Numbered from the stretch's first letter, positions 8,152-16,454 are shown. The stretch is 64,000 bases of DNA from Arthrobacter methylotrophus (GCF_039539965.1 NZ_BAABED010000001.1:3348001-3412000); one strand, 5' to 3'. Numbers and translations: made by a program. The notes: generated by a model from the letters alone, not told the origin.

Positions 8152-8445
8152 TTTTCAGCGGTCCAGGGGCGCTGCCGCGCCGTGGGGGGTCGAAAATAGG
8201 GGGCGGTCGGCTTAGAGGGTGTAGCTCGAAGGCGCGGACGGCTGCATGATGTTAACGTCTGCTGCGGTGAACGCCGTGACTTCTTGGTGCCGTAGTTGAG
8301 CCCGCTTTTCAGCGTGGTGTGGAGGGCTTCCACGGGAACCGTGGATTGTTGCTTCGAGCACGAGTGCTAGATTCCTGATTTGCTCCCTGCCCTCCCCGCG
8401 GCAGTCACATGGCCCTATCCCTTCAATTCAGAAAGTGCCACGGCA
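8152..8445 (+). ncRNA. Putative IS110 bridge RNA region, copy 1
   Basis: Long 5' non-coding ends of IS110 elements encode a bridge RNA that pairs with donor and target DNA (established for IS621). This 294-bp end lies in the right place, has the right size and contains several inverted repeats. I infer the RNA from position only; its exact ends and loops are not determined. Confidence 0.35.
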
Positions 8446-9681
8446 ATGGACATCGTCCATGAGCGGTCCGTCGGGATGGATATATCCAAACGCGACGCAA
8501 AAGTCTGTATCAGGGTCCCGGGCAAGCGCCGGGGCCAGTTCACTTCGACAATCACCACCTGGGGCTCCACCACCAACCAGATTCTTGAGTTACGGAGGTT
8601 TTTGGAAGGACAGAACGTCACTGTCGTGGTGATGGAGGCGACCAGCGATTACTGGAAGCCGTTCTACTATCTGCTCGAGGAGTCCCTCCCGGTCATGCTG
8701 GTCAACGCCAGACATGCGAGGAACCTGCCCGGGCGCAAGACAGATGTTTCCGACTCGGCATGGCTGGCGCAGCTTGGCGCACACGGGCTGTTGCGGGCCT
8801 CGTTCGTTCCGCCCGGCCCTGTCCGCGAACTGCGGGATCTGACGCGTGCCCGTGCCGTCACCGTCCAAGACCGGACCCGGGAGCTCCAGCGCCTGGAGAA
8901 GTTCCTCGAGAGCACAGGAATCAAGCTTTCTGGCATGGTCAGTGAACTCACCGGGGTATCGTCCCGGGCGATGCTCGAGGCATTGATCCGTGGGGAACGG
9001 GATCCGCAGGTGCTCGCGCAGTTTGCCCGGGCCAGCATGAGGTCAAAGATCCCGGCACTAGCCGAAGCGCTCACCGGCATGTTTGGCAAGCACCATGCCT
9101 TTATGGTCCGGCTGCATCTGGACCGCATCGATCAGCTTGCCCGGACTATCACCGTGCTGACGGAGCAGATCGACACGGTCATGGAGCCCTTTCGAGCGGC
9201 CCGGGAAGCACTGACCACGATCCCTGGCGTCTCGACGCTCGTCGCTGACGTGATCATCGCCGAGACAGGTGGCGACATGAGCGTATTTCCAACGGCCGCG
9301 CACTTAGCGTCATGGGCCGGTGTCTGCCCGGGATCCAACGAATCCGCCGGCAGGATCAAATCAACAAGAATCATGCCTGGCAACAAACATCTCAAGGGCG
9401 CACTGGGCATCGCAGCGATGTCCGCGTCACGCGGCAAAAACACCTACCTCAGCGTCAAATACAAACGGGTCGCCTTCCGGCGCGGCCGGGTCAAAGCCAT
9501 CGTCGCCATCGAACACGTCATCCTGACCGCGACCTGGCACATGCTCGCGAACGGTGAGGTTTACACGGATCCCGGCGCGGGCTTCTACCTGAAGCGGGAA
9601 CCAGAACAGACCAAAAACAGGGCCATCCGGCAACTCCAAACCCTCGGTTACGATGTCAGCCTCACACCGGCAGGTGCATGA
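8446..9681 (+). CDS. IS110-family transposase (copy 1, intact)
   Basis: A 411-residue recombinase. The N-terminal DEDD RuvC-like domain shows GMDISKRDAKV (Asp12), VVMEATSDYW (Glu) and KTDVSDSAWLAQL (Asp/Asp). The C-terminal transposase_20 domain shows TIPGVSTLVADVIIAE and SWAGVCPGSNESAG, followed by STRIMPGNKHLKGAL around the catalytic Ser region. I chose the ATG at 8446; an upstream ATG would add 22 residues encoded by the non-coding end. Its C-terminus (QTLGYDVSLTPAGA) is the normal one; compare the frameshifted copy 2. Confidence 0.9.
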   Translation: MDIVHERSVGMDISKRDAKVCIRVPGKRRGQFTSTITTWGSTTNQILELRRFLEGQNVTVVVMEATSDYWKPFYYLLEESLPVMLVNARHARNLPGRKTDVSDSAWLAQLGAHGLLRASFVPPGPVRELRDLTRARAVTVQDRTRELQRLEKFLESTGIKLSGMVSELTGVSSRAMLEALIRGERDPQVLAQFARASMRSKIPALAEALTGMFGKHHAFMVRLHLDRIDQLARTITVLTEQIDTVMEPFRAAREALTTIPGVSTLVADVIIAETGGDMSVFPTAAHLASWAGVCPGSNESAGRIKSTRIMPGNKHLKGALGIAAMSASRGKNTYLSVKYKRVAFRRGRVKAIVAIEHVILTATWHMLANGEVYTDPGAGFYLKREPEQTKNRAIRQLQTLGYDVSLTPAGA

Positions 9682-9689
9682 CCGAGCGT

Positions 9690-10286
9690 CTATTTTCGTA
9701 CTAGAAGCCGTCTGCACCGGATGTCAGAAGTCCTCTGCACTGGCACCTCGCTGGAGGTCCCGTAGGTCAGACGAGGGATTTTGGGCCGAATCTCGACCGC
9801 CCGATTATCCCCCCTGTTGTCGGGGACAACGAGGACCGGGCGGTGCTGACTTCGGATCAGGGACCCGGAAACGGATCCTTCGAGGAACCTGTCCAATCGT
9901 GCCAGGGGCCCTGGCCGGTCGGCGCCGACAACGAGCAGGGAGGCATCTGTGTTCTCTGCCAGGCGGCTGAGGGCCTTGGGGACGTCGCCGTTCAGCACGC
10001 GGAAGGACCACGTCTCTCCGGCCTGTCCGAGAATGGATTCCAGCTTTCGTTGCAGTTGCCGGGATGGAAATTCGGCCTCTTCATTGACGATCGGGTCCAG
10101 TGAAAGCGCTGTCCGTTGGCCCTCCGGTTCCCATTCCGTCAGGTAACTGGCTGGATCCACGAAGGCGCAGACGAGATGCTGTCCCAGGGCTACCGCGAGG
10201 GTCGCGGCGGTGCGGATCAGGTGCTGGGAAAACGTCCACCCGACTCCGAGCACGATTGGGCCGTCCGGCCATCCTTCATCCGGCAT
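9690..10286 (-). CDS. Universal stress protein (UspA-like), C-terminus rewritten by IS110
   Basis: A 198-residue single-domain USP. The nucleotide-binding signature GADRPG...LEGSVSGSLIRSQHRPVLVVP (G-2x-G-9x-G(S)) is intact near residues 125-157, so ATP binding is likely. The last residues (about RCRRLLVRK) are encoded by the IS110 right end at 9690-9707, meaning the native tail was lost on insertion. The start at 10286 overlaps the preceding MFS gene by 11 nt, so it is the last gene of the arsenic operon. Confidence 0.7.
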   Translation of the reverse strand: MPDEGWPDGPIVLGVGWTFSQHLIRTAATLAVALGQHLVCAFVDPASYLTEWEPEGQRTALSLDPIVNEEAEFPSRQLQRKLESILGQAGETWSFRVLNGDVPKALSRLAENTDASLLVVGADRPGPLARLDRFLEGSVSGSLIRSQHRPVLVVPDNRGDNRAVEIRPKIPRLTYGTSSEVPVQRTSDIRCRRLLVRK

Positions 10287-11477
10287 GGGAACCTCTGGAG
10301 AGGCGCGCGACGACGGCGATGAATGCGGCGGTCCCGGTGGCGACCGCCATGGCGTAGGTCATGGCGGTGTAGGTGCCGAGCCAGGCTGCGATTACCGGGC
10401 CGACTGCCGGCGCGAGGGCGGTAATCGCTGTCAGCGGGGCCACGAAGATGCCTTGCAGGGTGCCCAGGTTCTGGCTTCCCCACCGGTCGCCTACGATCGT
10501 GGCCTGCAGCAGGGTCTGGCACCCGCGGACCGCCCCGGCGAGCATTCCGGCCGAGATCAGCAGCGGGACCGGGCCGGGCAGGGCCGCCAATAGAAGGACG
10601 GCGCAGGCAGCCGTCCCTGCAACGACCGGCAGCTGGGCGCCGGGCGGGATGCCGCCGAACAGCAGGCGGCCGCCGACTTGTCCGGCTCCGATGAGTCCGA
10701 GCCCGACCGCGGCTGTGGTGTAGTCGGAACCTTTTTCCATCAGCAGGGGGATGATGTTCAGCGTCACGGTGTAGAGGCCGAGGCAGAGCAGGACCATCAG
10801 CGGCTGCAGGCCGAGGAATTCCGGGCTTCGCCGCACGGCCCGCACCATCGCCCGGTGGTCTGTCGCGGGGCTGCCGGGGCCCACTTCCGGTTCAGGTATC
10901 GGGCGTGCAGGGGCAGGGTGATGAGTCCCATGAGCCCGGCGAGGACGATGAAGGCGCCTCGCCAGCCGATCGCCGACGTCAGGGCGGCGGTGAGTGGGGC
11001 GAAGATGGTGGATGCGAACCCGGCGACGAGGGTCAGGATGGTCAAGGGTCGGATGCGGGCGGGTCCGTACCAGCGGCTGACCACCGTGAAGGCCGGTTGG
11101 TACAGCACGGCGGCCTGCGCTGCGCCGGCGACCAGCCAGGCCGCAAAGAACACTGGCAGAGTTGGAGCCGTCGCCACCATGACCAGAGCCAGTATTCCGA
11201 CGAGGGATCCGCCGATCATCAGCATGCGCGGGCCGGTCCGGTCGAGGATCCTGCCCACGAAGATGCCGGCCGCCGCGGAGACCAGCAGCCCGGCCGAAAA
11301 GGCTCCTGTCACGAGCGCCGGGTCCCAGCCGGTGTCCTCGCTGACGGGGCGGACCGCCGCGATCAATGCGTAGTAGAGCACGCCCCACCCGGTCGTCTGG
11401 GTGATGCACAGCGCGGCGAGTCCGCCGCGCGGTGCACCCTCCGCGACCAATGTCCGGGATAGCGCCGGGGCAGGCAC
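10276..11477 (-). pseudogene. MFS transporter of the arsenic operon, frameshifted
   Basis: Two overlapping minus-strand frames together give one 12-helix MFS protein of about 400 residues. The first (from 11477) has the loop GRILDRTGPRML and about six helices and loses sense after PRQTTG near 10855. The second resumes with RAMVRAVRRSPEFLGLQPL and the six C-terminal helices to 10276. The phase change equals one lost base between about 10845 and 10870. It sits 3 nt after the arsC-type gene, so it was probably the operon's efflux pump. Real inactivation or a sequence error are both possible. Confidence 0.7.
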
Positions 11478-11480
11478 GGT

Positions 11481-11903
11481 CTAGTTCCCGGTGAGCTCCG
11501 CATGCAGCTTCTGGACCCGGGCCTTGATGTCATCCCGGACCAGGCGCATGCGTTCCATGCCTTCGATGCCGCGCTCGGAGGGCTCGTCCGTATCCCAGAC
11601 CTCGAGCCGCTTGCCTTCGGGGGCTTCGACTTTTGCCTCGTTGCCCAGGACGATCACGACGTCGACCGCATCCAGTACTTCGTCGGTAACGGGTTTGGGG
11701 TGCTCGCCGGTGATGTCGATGCCAAGTTCTGCCAGGGAATCCACGGCCTGGGGGTTCAGTGACTTCCCGGGTTTGGTTCCGGCGGAGTAGACGGTGACGG
11801 CCCCGTTTGCGAGCTGATTCATCAGTCCCGCGGCGAGCTGGGATTTTCCGCCGTTCTTGCTGCAGACGAACAGGACTCCGGGTGTTTTCGTGGTCTCGTT
11901 CAT
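11481..11903 (-). CDS. arsC: Arsenate reductase, LMW-PTPase type (mycothiol-dependent-like)
   Basis: A 140-residue LMW-phosphatase-fold reductase. The P-loop reads VCSKNGGKS, with Lys in place of the usual Arg (CxxNxxRS) and GG in the loop. I recall this form from actinobacterial arsenate reductases that use mycothiol/mycoredoxin rather than an internal Cys cascade, and indeed the CGDTC pair of the other two ArsC proteins is missing here. It starts with an ATGA overlap (4 nt) on the upstream arsC. Role: reduction of As(V) to As(III) in the cytosol. Confidence 0.75.
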   Translation of the reverse strand: MNETTKTPGVLFVCSKNGGKSQLAAGLMNQLANGAVTVYSAGTKPGKSLNPQAVDSLAELGIDITGEHPKPVTDEVLDAVDVVIVLGNEAKVEAPEGKRLEVWDTDEPSERGIEGMERMRLVRDDIKARVQKLHAELTGN

Positions 11904-12577
11904 GCGTTGGATTCTTCCTTGTCTGAGCTGGGGTTGTGGAGCAGTGATGCGGCGAGTGCCTTCACCCGGTCGTGGATCTCGTCCCGGATGATCCGCACGG
12001 CCGCCACGGGAAGGCCGGCCGGATCTGCCAGTTCCCAGTCTTCGTAGCGTTTGCCGGGGTAGATCGGGCAGGAGTCCCCGCACCCCATCGTGATCACCAC
12101 GTCCGAGGCGCGCACGACGTCGTCGGTGAGGGGTTTGGGGTAGTCCCTGGTCAGGTCCAGGCCCATTTCGGACATCGCCGCGACGACGGCGGGGTCCAGC
12201 TCGGCGGCCGGCAGGGAGCCGGCGGACCGGACTCGGATCCTGCCCTTGGCCTCGACATTCAGGAGTGCTGCGGCCATCTGGGAGCGGCCGGCATTCTGCA
12301 CGCAGACGAACAGCACCTCCGGGACATCGCTGGTGACGGCGCCCTTGGATTTGGCCAGGGCGTTGAGCCGGTCGTTGGCGAAGTGCTCGGTGGTGGAGGG
12401 CAGGTGCGTTTTGATCTTCGCGGTCCGGGCCAGGGCGGTGTAGGACTCGAAGACGTAGCGTTCGACCGTCTCTGCGGCAAAGATGCCGGCGAACCGGTCG
12501 GCCAGCCGCGCGCTGATCCGGTGCAGGAGTTCGGTGTTGTCCTGCAGGCCCAGGCCGTGTTCAGGGTGGTCAGTCAT
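11900..12577 (-). CDS. arsC: Arsenate reductase with N-terminal three-helix-bundle domain
   Basis: A 225-residue protein. Residues 1-85 form a helical domain ([20 protein letters not shown]...) of the three-helix-bundle dimerisation type. Residues 86-215 are the reductase: P-loop VCVQNAGRS and the [20 protein letters not shown] segment with the second Cys pair. This two-domain layout is known in actinobacterial ArsC proteins. The N-domain resembles the stand-alone 73-residue protein at 20973-21194. Co-transcribed in the arsenic operon. Confidence 0.85.
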   Translation of the reverse strand: MTDHPEHGLGLQDNTELLHRISARLADRFAGIFAAETVERYVFESYTALARTAKIKTHLPSTTEHFANDRLNALAKSKGAVTSDVPEVLFVCVQNAGRSQMAAALLNVEAKGRIRVRSAGSLPAAELDPAVVAAMSEMGLDLTRDYPKPLTDDVVRASDVVITMGCGDSCPIYPGKRYEDWELADPAGLPVAAVRIIRDEIHDRVKALAASLLHNPSSDKEESNA

Positions 12578-12622
12578 GTCAGCACTCCAATGTGGTCAGT
12601 GGACGAAGCCAGGTGAACGTGG

Positions 12623-14008
12623 TCAGTTTTCGCCGGAGCGGCCGTGGGCCAGCCCGGTGGGGAACCCGACGAGGACCGGTTCGCGGACTCCGCAGCAGCC
12701 GCCGGAGGTTTCGGCCACAAACCCTGCGGGTACGGCCGCGGGAACTTCGCAGCTGGTGCCGATGTCCGAGGAGCAGACACCGGTCTCGGGGAGTTCGAGC
12801 TGGACGGTCTCGGCCGCTTCCCGGTCCCCGGCCAGGGCGGCGGCGACGGAGCGGACCTGCTCGTAGCCGGTGGCGAGCAGGAAGGTCGGGGCCCGGCCGT
12901 AGGACTTCATGCCGACGATGTAGAAGTCCTGCTCGGGGTGGGCGAGCATCTTGGCTCCGTGCGGCTCGACGGTGCCGCAGGAGTGGAATTCGGGGTCGAT
13001 CAGCGGGCCGAGGGCACGCGGGGCCTCGACGCCCGGGTCCAGTTCCAGCCGGAGTTCCCGGAGGATGTCCAGGTCGGGACGGAACCCGGCGGCCGGAACG
13101 ACGACGTCGGCCTCGAGGCTGCGGCCGTCCGTGGAAGTCAGGGTGACGGCTCCGTCGGACGCTGCGAGGGAGGCGATCCCGAAGCCGGTGTGGAGTTCCA
13201 CGGCGCCGGACTCGACGAGGCTGCGGAGCCGGCTGCCGAGCTGGCCGCGGGCGGCAAGCCCATCGCTGTCGCCACCGCCATAGACCTTGGCAGCGGAGGA
13301 TCCACGGATCGCCCAGGCGATCTTCGTCCCGGGCACCTGGGCTGCGAGCTCGGCGAGGTTGAGCAGCGTGTTGGCGGCCGAGTGGCCCGCGCCGACAACA
13401 AGTGCTGTGCGGCCCCCGAACGTCTCACGGTCGCGGCCCAGGACGTCCGGCAGCGGTGAGGAAATCCTCTTGGCCGCCTCTGCTTCGCCGACGGCGGGCA
13501 GGCCGGAGGTTCCGAGCGTGTTGCGCGTGGACCAGGTGCCGGAGGCGTCGATGACGGCGGCGGCCTGGTAGTCGCGGACATCGCCGTCGGTGTGTTCGAC
13601 CCGGACCACGAAGGGGGTGGTGGCACGGTTCCGGCTGTGGGTCTTGTCCATCCCGAGGCGGGTTACCGCGATGACGCGGGCGCCGGTGTGCAGGCGGGAC
13701 GCGATCGCGGGCAGTGCAGCCAGCGGGGTGAGGTACTGGTCGATGAGGTCCCCACCGGTCGGCAGCGCCGTCGGCTCAGGCGACACCCAGCCGGTCGCGG
13801 CGAGCAGGCGGACGGCGGCGGCGTCGGTGTTGTACTGCCACGGGGAGAACAGCCGGATGTGGCGCCACTGCTCGATGGCCGCGGCCGGGGTCGGCCCGGC
13901 CTCGAGGATCAGCGGTTCGATGCCGCGTTCGATCAGGTGGGCCGCGGCGGCCAAGCCCACGGGGCCGGCGCCGATCACGGCAACGGGGAGGTTCTTCGCT
14001 GAATCCAT
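12623..14008 (-). CDS. FAD-dependent oxidoreductase of the arsenic operon (ArsO-like)
   Basis: A 461-residue flavoprotein. GAGPVGLAAAAHL near the N-terminus is the FAD-binding GxGxxG, VVGAGHSAANTLLNLAEL in the middle is the NAD(P)H site, and AAGFRPD is the ATG-like motif: a class B/TrkA-type monooxygenase-like layout. Flavoproteins of this kind in ars operons are called ArsO; their substrate is not settled. The C-terminal tail is unusually Cys-rich (CSSDIGTSCE, SGGCCGV), suggesting metalloid binding. Co-transcribed between the Cys-rich peptide and arsC. Confidence 0.7.
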   Translation of the reverse strand: MDSAKNLPVAVIGAGPVGLAAAAHLIERGIEPLILEAGPTPAAAIEQWRHIRLFSPWQYNTDAAAVRLLAATGWVSPEPTALPTGGDLIDQYLTPLAALPAIASRLHTGARVIAVTRLGMDKTHSRNRATTPFVVRVEHTDGDVRDYQAAAVIDASGTWSTRNTLGTSGLPAVGEAEAAKRISSPLPDVLGRDRETFGGRTALVVGAGHSAANTLLNLAELAAQVPGTKIAWAIRGSSAAKVYGGGDSDGLAARGQLGSRLRSLVESGAVELHTGFGIASLAASDGAVTLTSTDGRSLEADVVVPAAGFRPDLDILRELRLELDPGVEAPRALGPLIDPEFHSCGTVEPHGAKMLAHPEQDFYIVGMKSYGRAPTFLLATGYEQVRSVAAALAGDREAAETVQLELPETGVCSSDIGTSCEVPAAVPAGFVAETSGGCCGVREPVLVGFPTGLAHGRSGEN

Positions 14009-14054
14009 GGTGTCCTCTGTTTCATCCGTAGGTGTGGCGGTTTTGTTAGGAGGT

Positions 14055-14084
14055 GCCTGCCGGTCCCTTGCGGGGCCGGCAGGC
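14055..14084 (-). terminator. Strong intercistronic hairpin in the arsenic operon
   Basis: GCCTGCCGG and CCGGCAGGC pair around an inner CCC/GGG with a GCAA tetraloop, leaving single unpaired bases. On the minus strand it lies between the Cys-rich peptide and the flavoprotein gene and has no U run after it. It may stabilise or partly terminate the upstream message rather than end it. Confidence 0.5.
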
Positions 14085-14093
14085 GGGAGGGTG

Positions 14094-14150
14094 TTAGCAG
14101 CAGTCCTGATCGTGGTCGCAGCAACCGTCGCTGCAGCATCCTGTCGTCAT
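14094..14150 (-). CDS. 18-residue Cys-rich peptide in the arsenic operon
   Basis: ATG at 14150 to TAA at 14096-14094 encodes MTTGCCSDGCCDHDQDCC: six Cys as three CC pairs plus Asp/His. A GGAGAGGGGGTGAG site lies upstream at suitable spacing. It starts 27 nt after the thioredoxin reductase stop, and a stable hairpin follows. No family is known to me. CC pairs spaced like this could bind As(III), as in the Cys-rich tails of ArsD and of the neighbouring flavoprotein; that is inference. Confidence 0.5.
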   Translation of the reverse strand: MTTGCCSDGCCDHDQDCC

Positions 14151-14177
14151 TCAGCTCACCCCCTCTCCGTTCTCAGG

Positions 14178-15152
14178 TCAGGCGTGGGTGCGTTCTTCCA
14201 CCAGGGCGGTGGCGATGCTGTCCGCGTCGTCGAGCGCGGCGAGGTAGCGTTCGGCGTCGAGGGCGGCGGCGCAGCCGGTGCCGGCGGCGGTGATGGCCTG
14301 GCGGTAGCGGTGGTCCACGGCGTCCCCGCACGCGAAGACGCCGGTCAGGTTGGTGACGGTGGTGGGCGCGTCGACCTTGATGTAGCCCTCGGCGTCGAGC
14401 TCAACCTGGCCATGCAGCAGCTCGGTGCGCGGGACGTGTCCGATTGCGACGAAGATGCCGGTGGTGGCCTGTTCGCGGGTTTCGCCGGTGCGGGTGTCGG
14501 TCAGGGTGACGCCGGTGACCTTGCCGTCGCCGTGGATCTTGGTGATGGCGGAGTTCCAGGCGAAGCTGATTTTGGGGTTGTCCTTGGCGCGCTGCGCCAT
14601 GATGCGTGAGGCCCGCAGTTCGCCCTTGCGGACGACCACGGTCACGGTCCTGGCGAAGCGGGTCAGGAAGGTTGCTTCCTCCATGGCGGAGTCGCCGCCG
14701 CCGACGACGATGATGTCTTGGTCGCGGAAGAAGAAGCCGTCGCAGGTGGCGCACCAGGAGAGGCCGTGCCCGCTGAGTTTCTTCTCCTCGGGCAGCCCGA
14801 GCTCCTTGTAGGCGGACCCGGTGGCGAGGATGACCGCGTTAGCCTCGAACGTCTCCCTGCCGGCGGTTGTCACGCGCTTAATGTGGCCGGCAAGGTCGAC
14901 CTCGGTGACATCGTCAAAGATAATCTCCGCACCGAAGCGTTCGGCCTGCTGCTGGAGCCCGTCCATCAGCTCCGGTCCCTGGACGCCTTCCGGGAAGCCG
15001 GGGAAGTTTTCCACTTCAGTGGTGTTCATCAGGGCGCCCCCCGCGGTGACGGCCCCGGCGATGACCAGCGGCTTAAGCCCTGCGCGGGCGGCGTAGATCG
15101 CGGCGGTGTAGCCGGCGGGGCCGGAGCCGATAATGACGAGCTGCTTAGGCAT
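14178..15152 (-). CDS. trxB: Thioredoxin reductase within the arsenic operon (arsT-like)
   Basis: A 324-residue low-molecular-weight flavoprotein: FAD site GSGPAGYTAAIYAARAG, redox centre CATC in SWCATCDGFF, NADPH site GGGDSAMEEATFL, and the C-terminal GVFACGDAVD. It reduces thioredoxin, which in turn regenerates Cys-cascade arsenate reductases. Its place 9 nt behind arsC mirrors the arsT genes reported in actinobacterial ars clusters such as that of Microbacterium A33 (recalled knowledge). This is probably a dedicated reductase rather than the housekeeping one. Confidence 0.9.
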   Translation of the reverse strand: MPKQLVIIGSGPAGYTAAIYAARAGLKPLVIAGAVTAGGALMNTTEVENFPGFPEGVQGPELMDGLQQQAERFGAEIIFDDVTEVDLAGHIKRVTTAGRETFEANAVILATGSAYKELGLPEEKKLSGHGLSWCATCDGFFFRDQDIIVVGGGDSAMEEATFLTRFARTVTVVVRKGELRASRIMAQRAKDNPKISFAWNSAITKIHGDGKVTGVTLTDTRTGETREQATTGIFVAIGHVPRTELLHGQVELDAEGYIKVDAPTTVTNLTGVFACGDAVDHRYRQAITAAGTGCAAALDAERYLAALDDADSIATALVEERTHA

Positions 15153-15161
15153 GGCTGTCTC

Positions 15162-15584
15162 CTACTTTCCGACGGGAAGGAGTTCAGAAATCAGGGATTC
15201 GATGCGCGTCTTGATGTCGTCGCGGATGGGCCGGACGGCGTCAACGCCCTGACCGGCGGGGTCTTCGAGTTCCCAGTCCTCGTAGCGCTTACCCGGGAAG
15301 ATCGGGCAGGTGTCGCCGCAACCCATGGTGATCACCACGTCCGATTCCTTCACGGCCTCGGTGGTGAGGACCTTCGGGATCTCGGCGGACATGTCGATGC
15401 CAAGTTCCGCCATTGCCTCCACGGCGGCCGGGTTGACCTTGTCCGCAGGCTGGGAACCGGCCGAGCGGACCTCGATGCCGCCCTGGGACAGGGTGGTCAG
15501 GAAGGCGGCGGCCATCTGGGAACGGCCGGCGTTGTGGACGCAGACGAACAGGACGGAGGGCTTCTTGGCGGTTTCGGTGCTCAC
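15162..15584 (-). CDS. arsC: Arsenate reductase, thioredoxin-linked LMW type
   Basis: A 140-residue reductase. The P-loop VCVHNAGRS carries the nucleophile Cys15; the resolving pair is in MGCGDTCPIFPG (Cys89 and Cys93). It reduces As(V) to As(III). I chose the GTG at 15584 because AGGAGAAAA lies just upstream; the ORF also opens at an ATG at 15626 but with no ribosome site. First gene of the eight-gene minus-strand arsenic operon, behind a strong promoter with two ArsR operators. Confidence 0.85.
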   Translation of the reverse strand: MSTETAKKPSVLFVCVHNAGRSQMAAAFLTTLSQGGIEVRSAGSQPADKVNPAAVEAMAELGIDMSAEIPKVLTTEAVKESDVVITMGCGDTCPIFPGKRYEDWELEDPAGQGVDAVRPIRDDIKTRIESLISELLPVGK

Positions 15585-15662
15585 GGGTTTTCTCCTGGGA
15601 TCAGTTGGGTGTGGATCGGATTTCATTGGGTCGTTGTCCCCGCACCGCTTTACCGACGAGAC

Positions 15663-15680
15663 ATTGATGCTTGTCGATGT
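15663..15680 (+). promoter_or_regulatory. ArsR operator, site 1 of the arsC operon
   Basis: Matches ATYGATNNYTGTCRATRT exactly (ATTGATGCTTGTCGATGT). It covers the predicted transcription start of the arsC operon, so bound repressor would block initiation. Confidence 0.6.
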
Positions 15681-15684
15681 ATGC

Positions 15685-15717
15685 AGTATCGAACAGTAGA
15701 TCGATACTTGTCAATAT
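15685..15717 (-). promoter_or_regulatory. Promoter and second ArsR operator of the arsC operon
   Basis: On the minus strand TTGACA (15714-15709) and GATACT (15690-15685) are 18 bp apart. The operator ATCGATACTTGTCAATAT (15700-15717, plus-strand reading) overlaps the -35 box. With the site at 15663 the promoter is clamped on both sides. Confidence 0.65.
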
Positions 15718-15734
15718 GAGCGGGTTGTTGGGTT

Positions 15735-16409
15735 TTAGGCGGCGTGCAGGCGGGGTGCGAGGTCGCTGATGCGGCGGGCGATGTCAGCGAAGGCGCCTTC
15801 GAAGGCGTCCTCGGTGTTCAGCCGGAGCGGATCCGGAACGGACCAGTGGATCCCGCTGAGGTGGGGGATTTCCTCGTGGGCGTTATCGCACACGGTCACC
15901 ACGAAATCTTCATGGTCCGCCACTTCATCCAGCCTGCGCGGGGGAAGGTCCGCGAGGGCGACACCGTGGCGGCGGGCGACCTCGATGGCGCCTGGGGCGA
16001 TGCGGTCCGCGGGGTGCGTCCCTGCCGAGGTCGAGGGGATTTCGCTGACCTGGTTCCAGAGTGCGACGGCCAATTGGGACCGGGCGCTGTTCCGGGTGCA
16101 GACGAAGAGGACGCGGCGGGCGCCCTGTTCAGCCCCGGGCACCAGGCCTTCCAGTGCCCCGGCGGTGAGCCGGATGTAGCTGCGGCGCTTATCCGCCTCC
16201 GAGCGGTGCCGGGTGGTCAGACCCGCGCCTTCCAGCGCCCGCAGGTGGTGGGAGAGCAGGTTTGACGGCATCCCGAGTTCGGCCTGCAGCTCCGTGGGGG
16301 AAAGGTCTCCCAGGGTCAGCAGGTCCACGATGCGCAACCGCGCGGGATCCGCGAGGGCCGCGTGCTTGGCGACCCGCGCCCGAAAGACTTCAACTGGGCC
16401 AGTATTCAT
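15735..16409 (-). CDS. ArsR-ArsC fusion: winged-helix regulator plus LMW arsenate reductase
   Basis: A 224-residue fusion. Residues 10-85 are an ArsR-type HTH (ALADPARLRIVDLL, PSNLLSHHLRALEGAGL). Residues 98-224 are a LMW-PTPase-like reductase with VCTRNSARS (Cys104) and the DPLRLNTEDAFEGAF tail. Similar arsRC fusions are reported in actinobacteria such as Microbacterium. The HTH part has no Cys at all, so the usual Cys-triad As(III) sensor is absent. The start is the ATG at 16409; a long upstream extension of the frame overlaps the opposite-strand channel gene and is not real. Confidence 0.8.
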   Translation of the reverse strand: MNTGPVEVFRARVAKHAALADPARLRIVDLLTLGDLSPTELQAELGMPSNLLSHHLRALEGAGLTTRHRSEADKRRSYIRLTAGALEGLVPGAEQGARRVLFVCTRNSARSQLAVALWNQVSEIPSTSAGTHPADRIAPGAIEVARRHGVALADLPPRRLDEVADHEDFVVTVCDNAHEEIPHLSGIHWSVPDPLRLNTEDAFEGAFADIARRISDLAPRLHAA

Positions 16410-16416
16410 TGGTTCA

Positions 16417-16445
16417 ATTTTGACTGAGTAAATATCTTGAGTCAA
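16417..16445 (-). promoter_or_regulatory. Promoter/operator between arsRC and the AqpS-like gene
   Basis: TTGACT (16420-16425) and AGTCAA (16440-16445) form an inverted repeat; each arm is a -35 box for one direction. For arsRC, TTGACT is followed after 17 bp by CAAAAT (16422-16417) and then 7 nt to the ATG, implying a leaderless mRNA. This operator differs from the ATYGAT type, so the fusion protein probably reads its own site. Confidence 0.5.
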
Positions 16446-16454
16446 GCTGTTGGC

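Larger units (their letters stand above)
8152..9707 (+). mobile_element. IS110-family insertion sequence, copy 1
   Basis: Ends were set by comparison with the inverted copy at 22069-23623: identity starts at TTTTCAGCGGTCCAGG (8152) and stops after TACTAGAAG (9707). There are no terminal inverted repeats and no clear target duplication, as expected for IS110. About 294 bp of non-coding DNA precedes the transposase ATG. It interrupts the 3' end of the universal stress protein gene on its right. Confidence 0.85.

Noticed and set aside
14718..15719. A 333-residue plus-strand frame opposite trxB and arsC
   Set aside because: Composition (Gly/Arg/His-rich) and position mark it as a shadow; it would also read through the arsC promoter.
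16437..16454. TTG start for the AqpS-like channel
   Set aside because: It lies inside the operator repeat, has no ribosome site and adds six residues not expected before the first helix.
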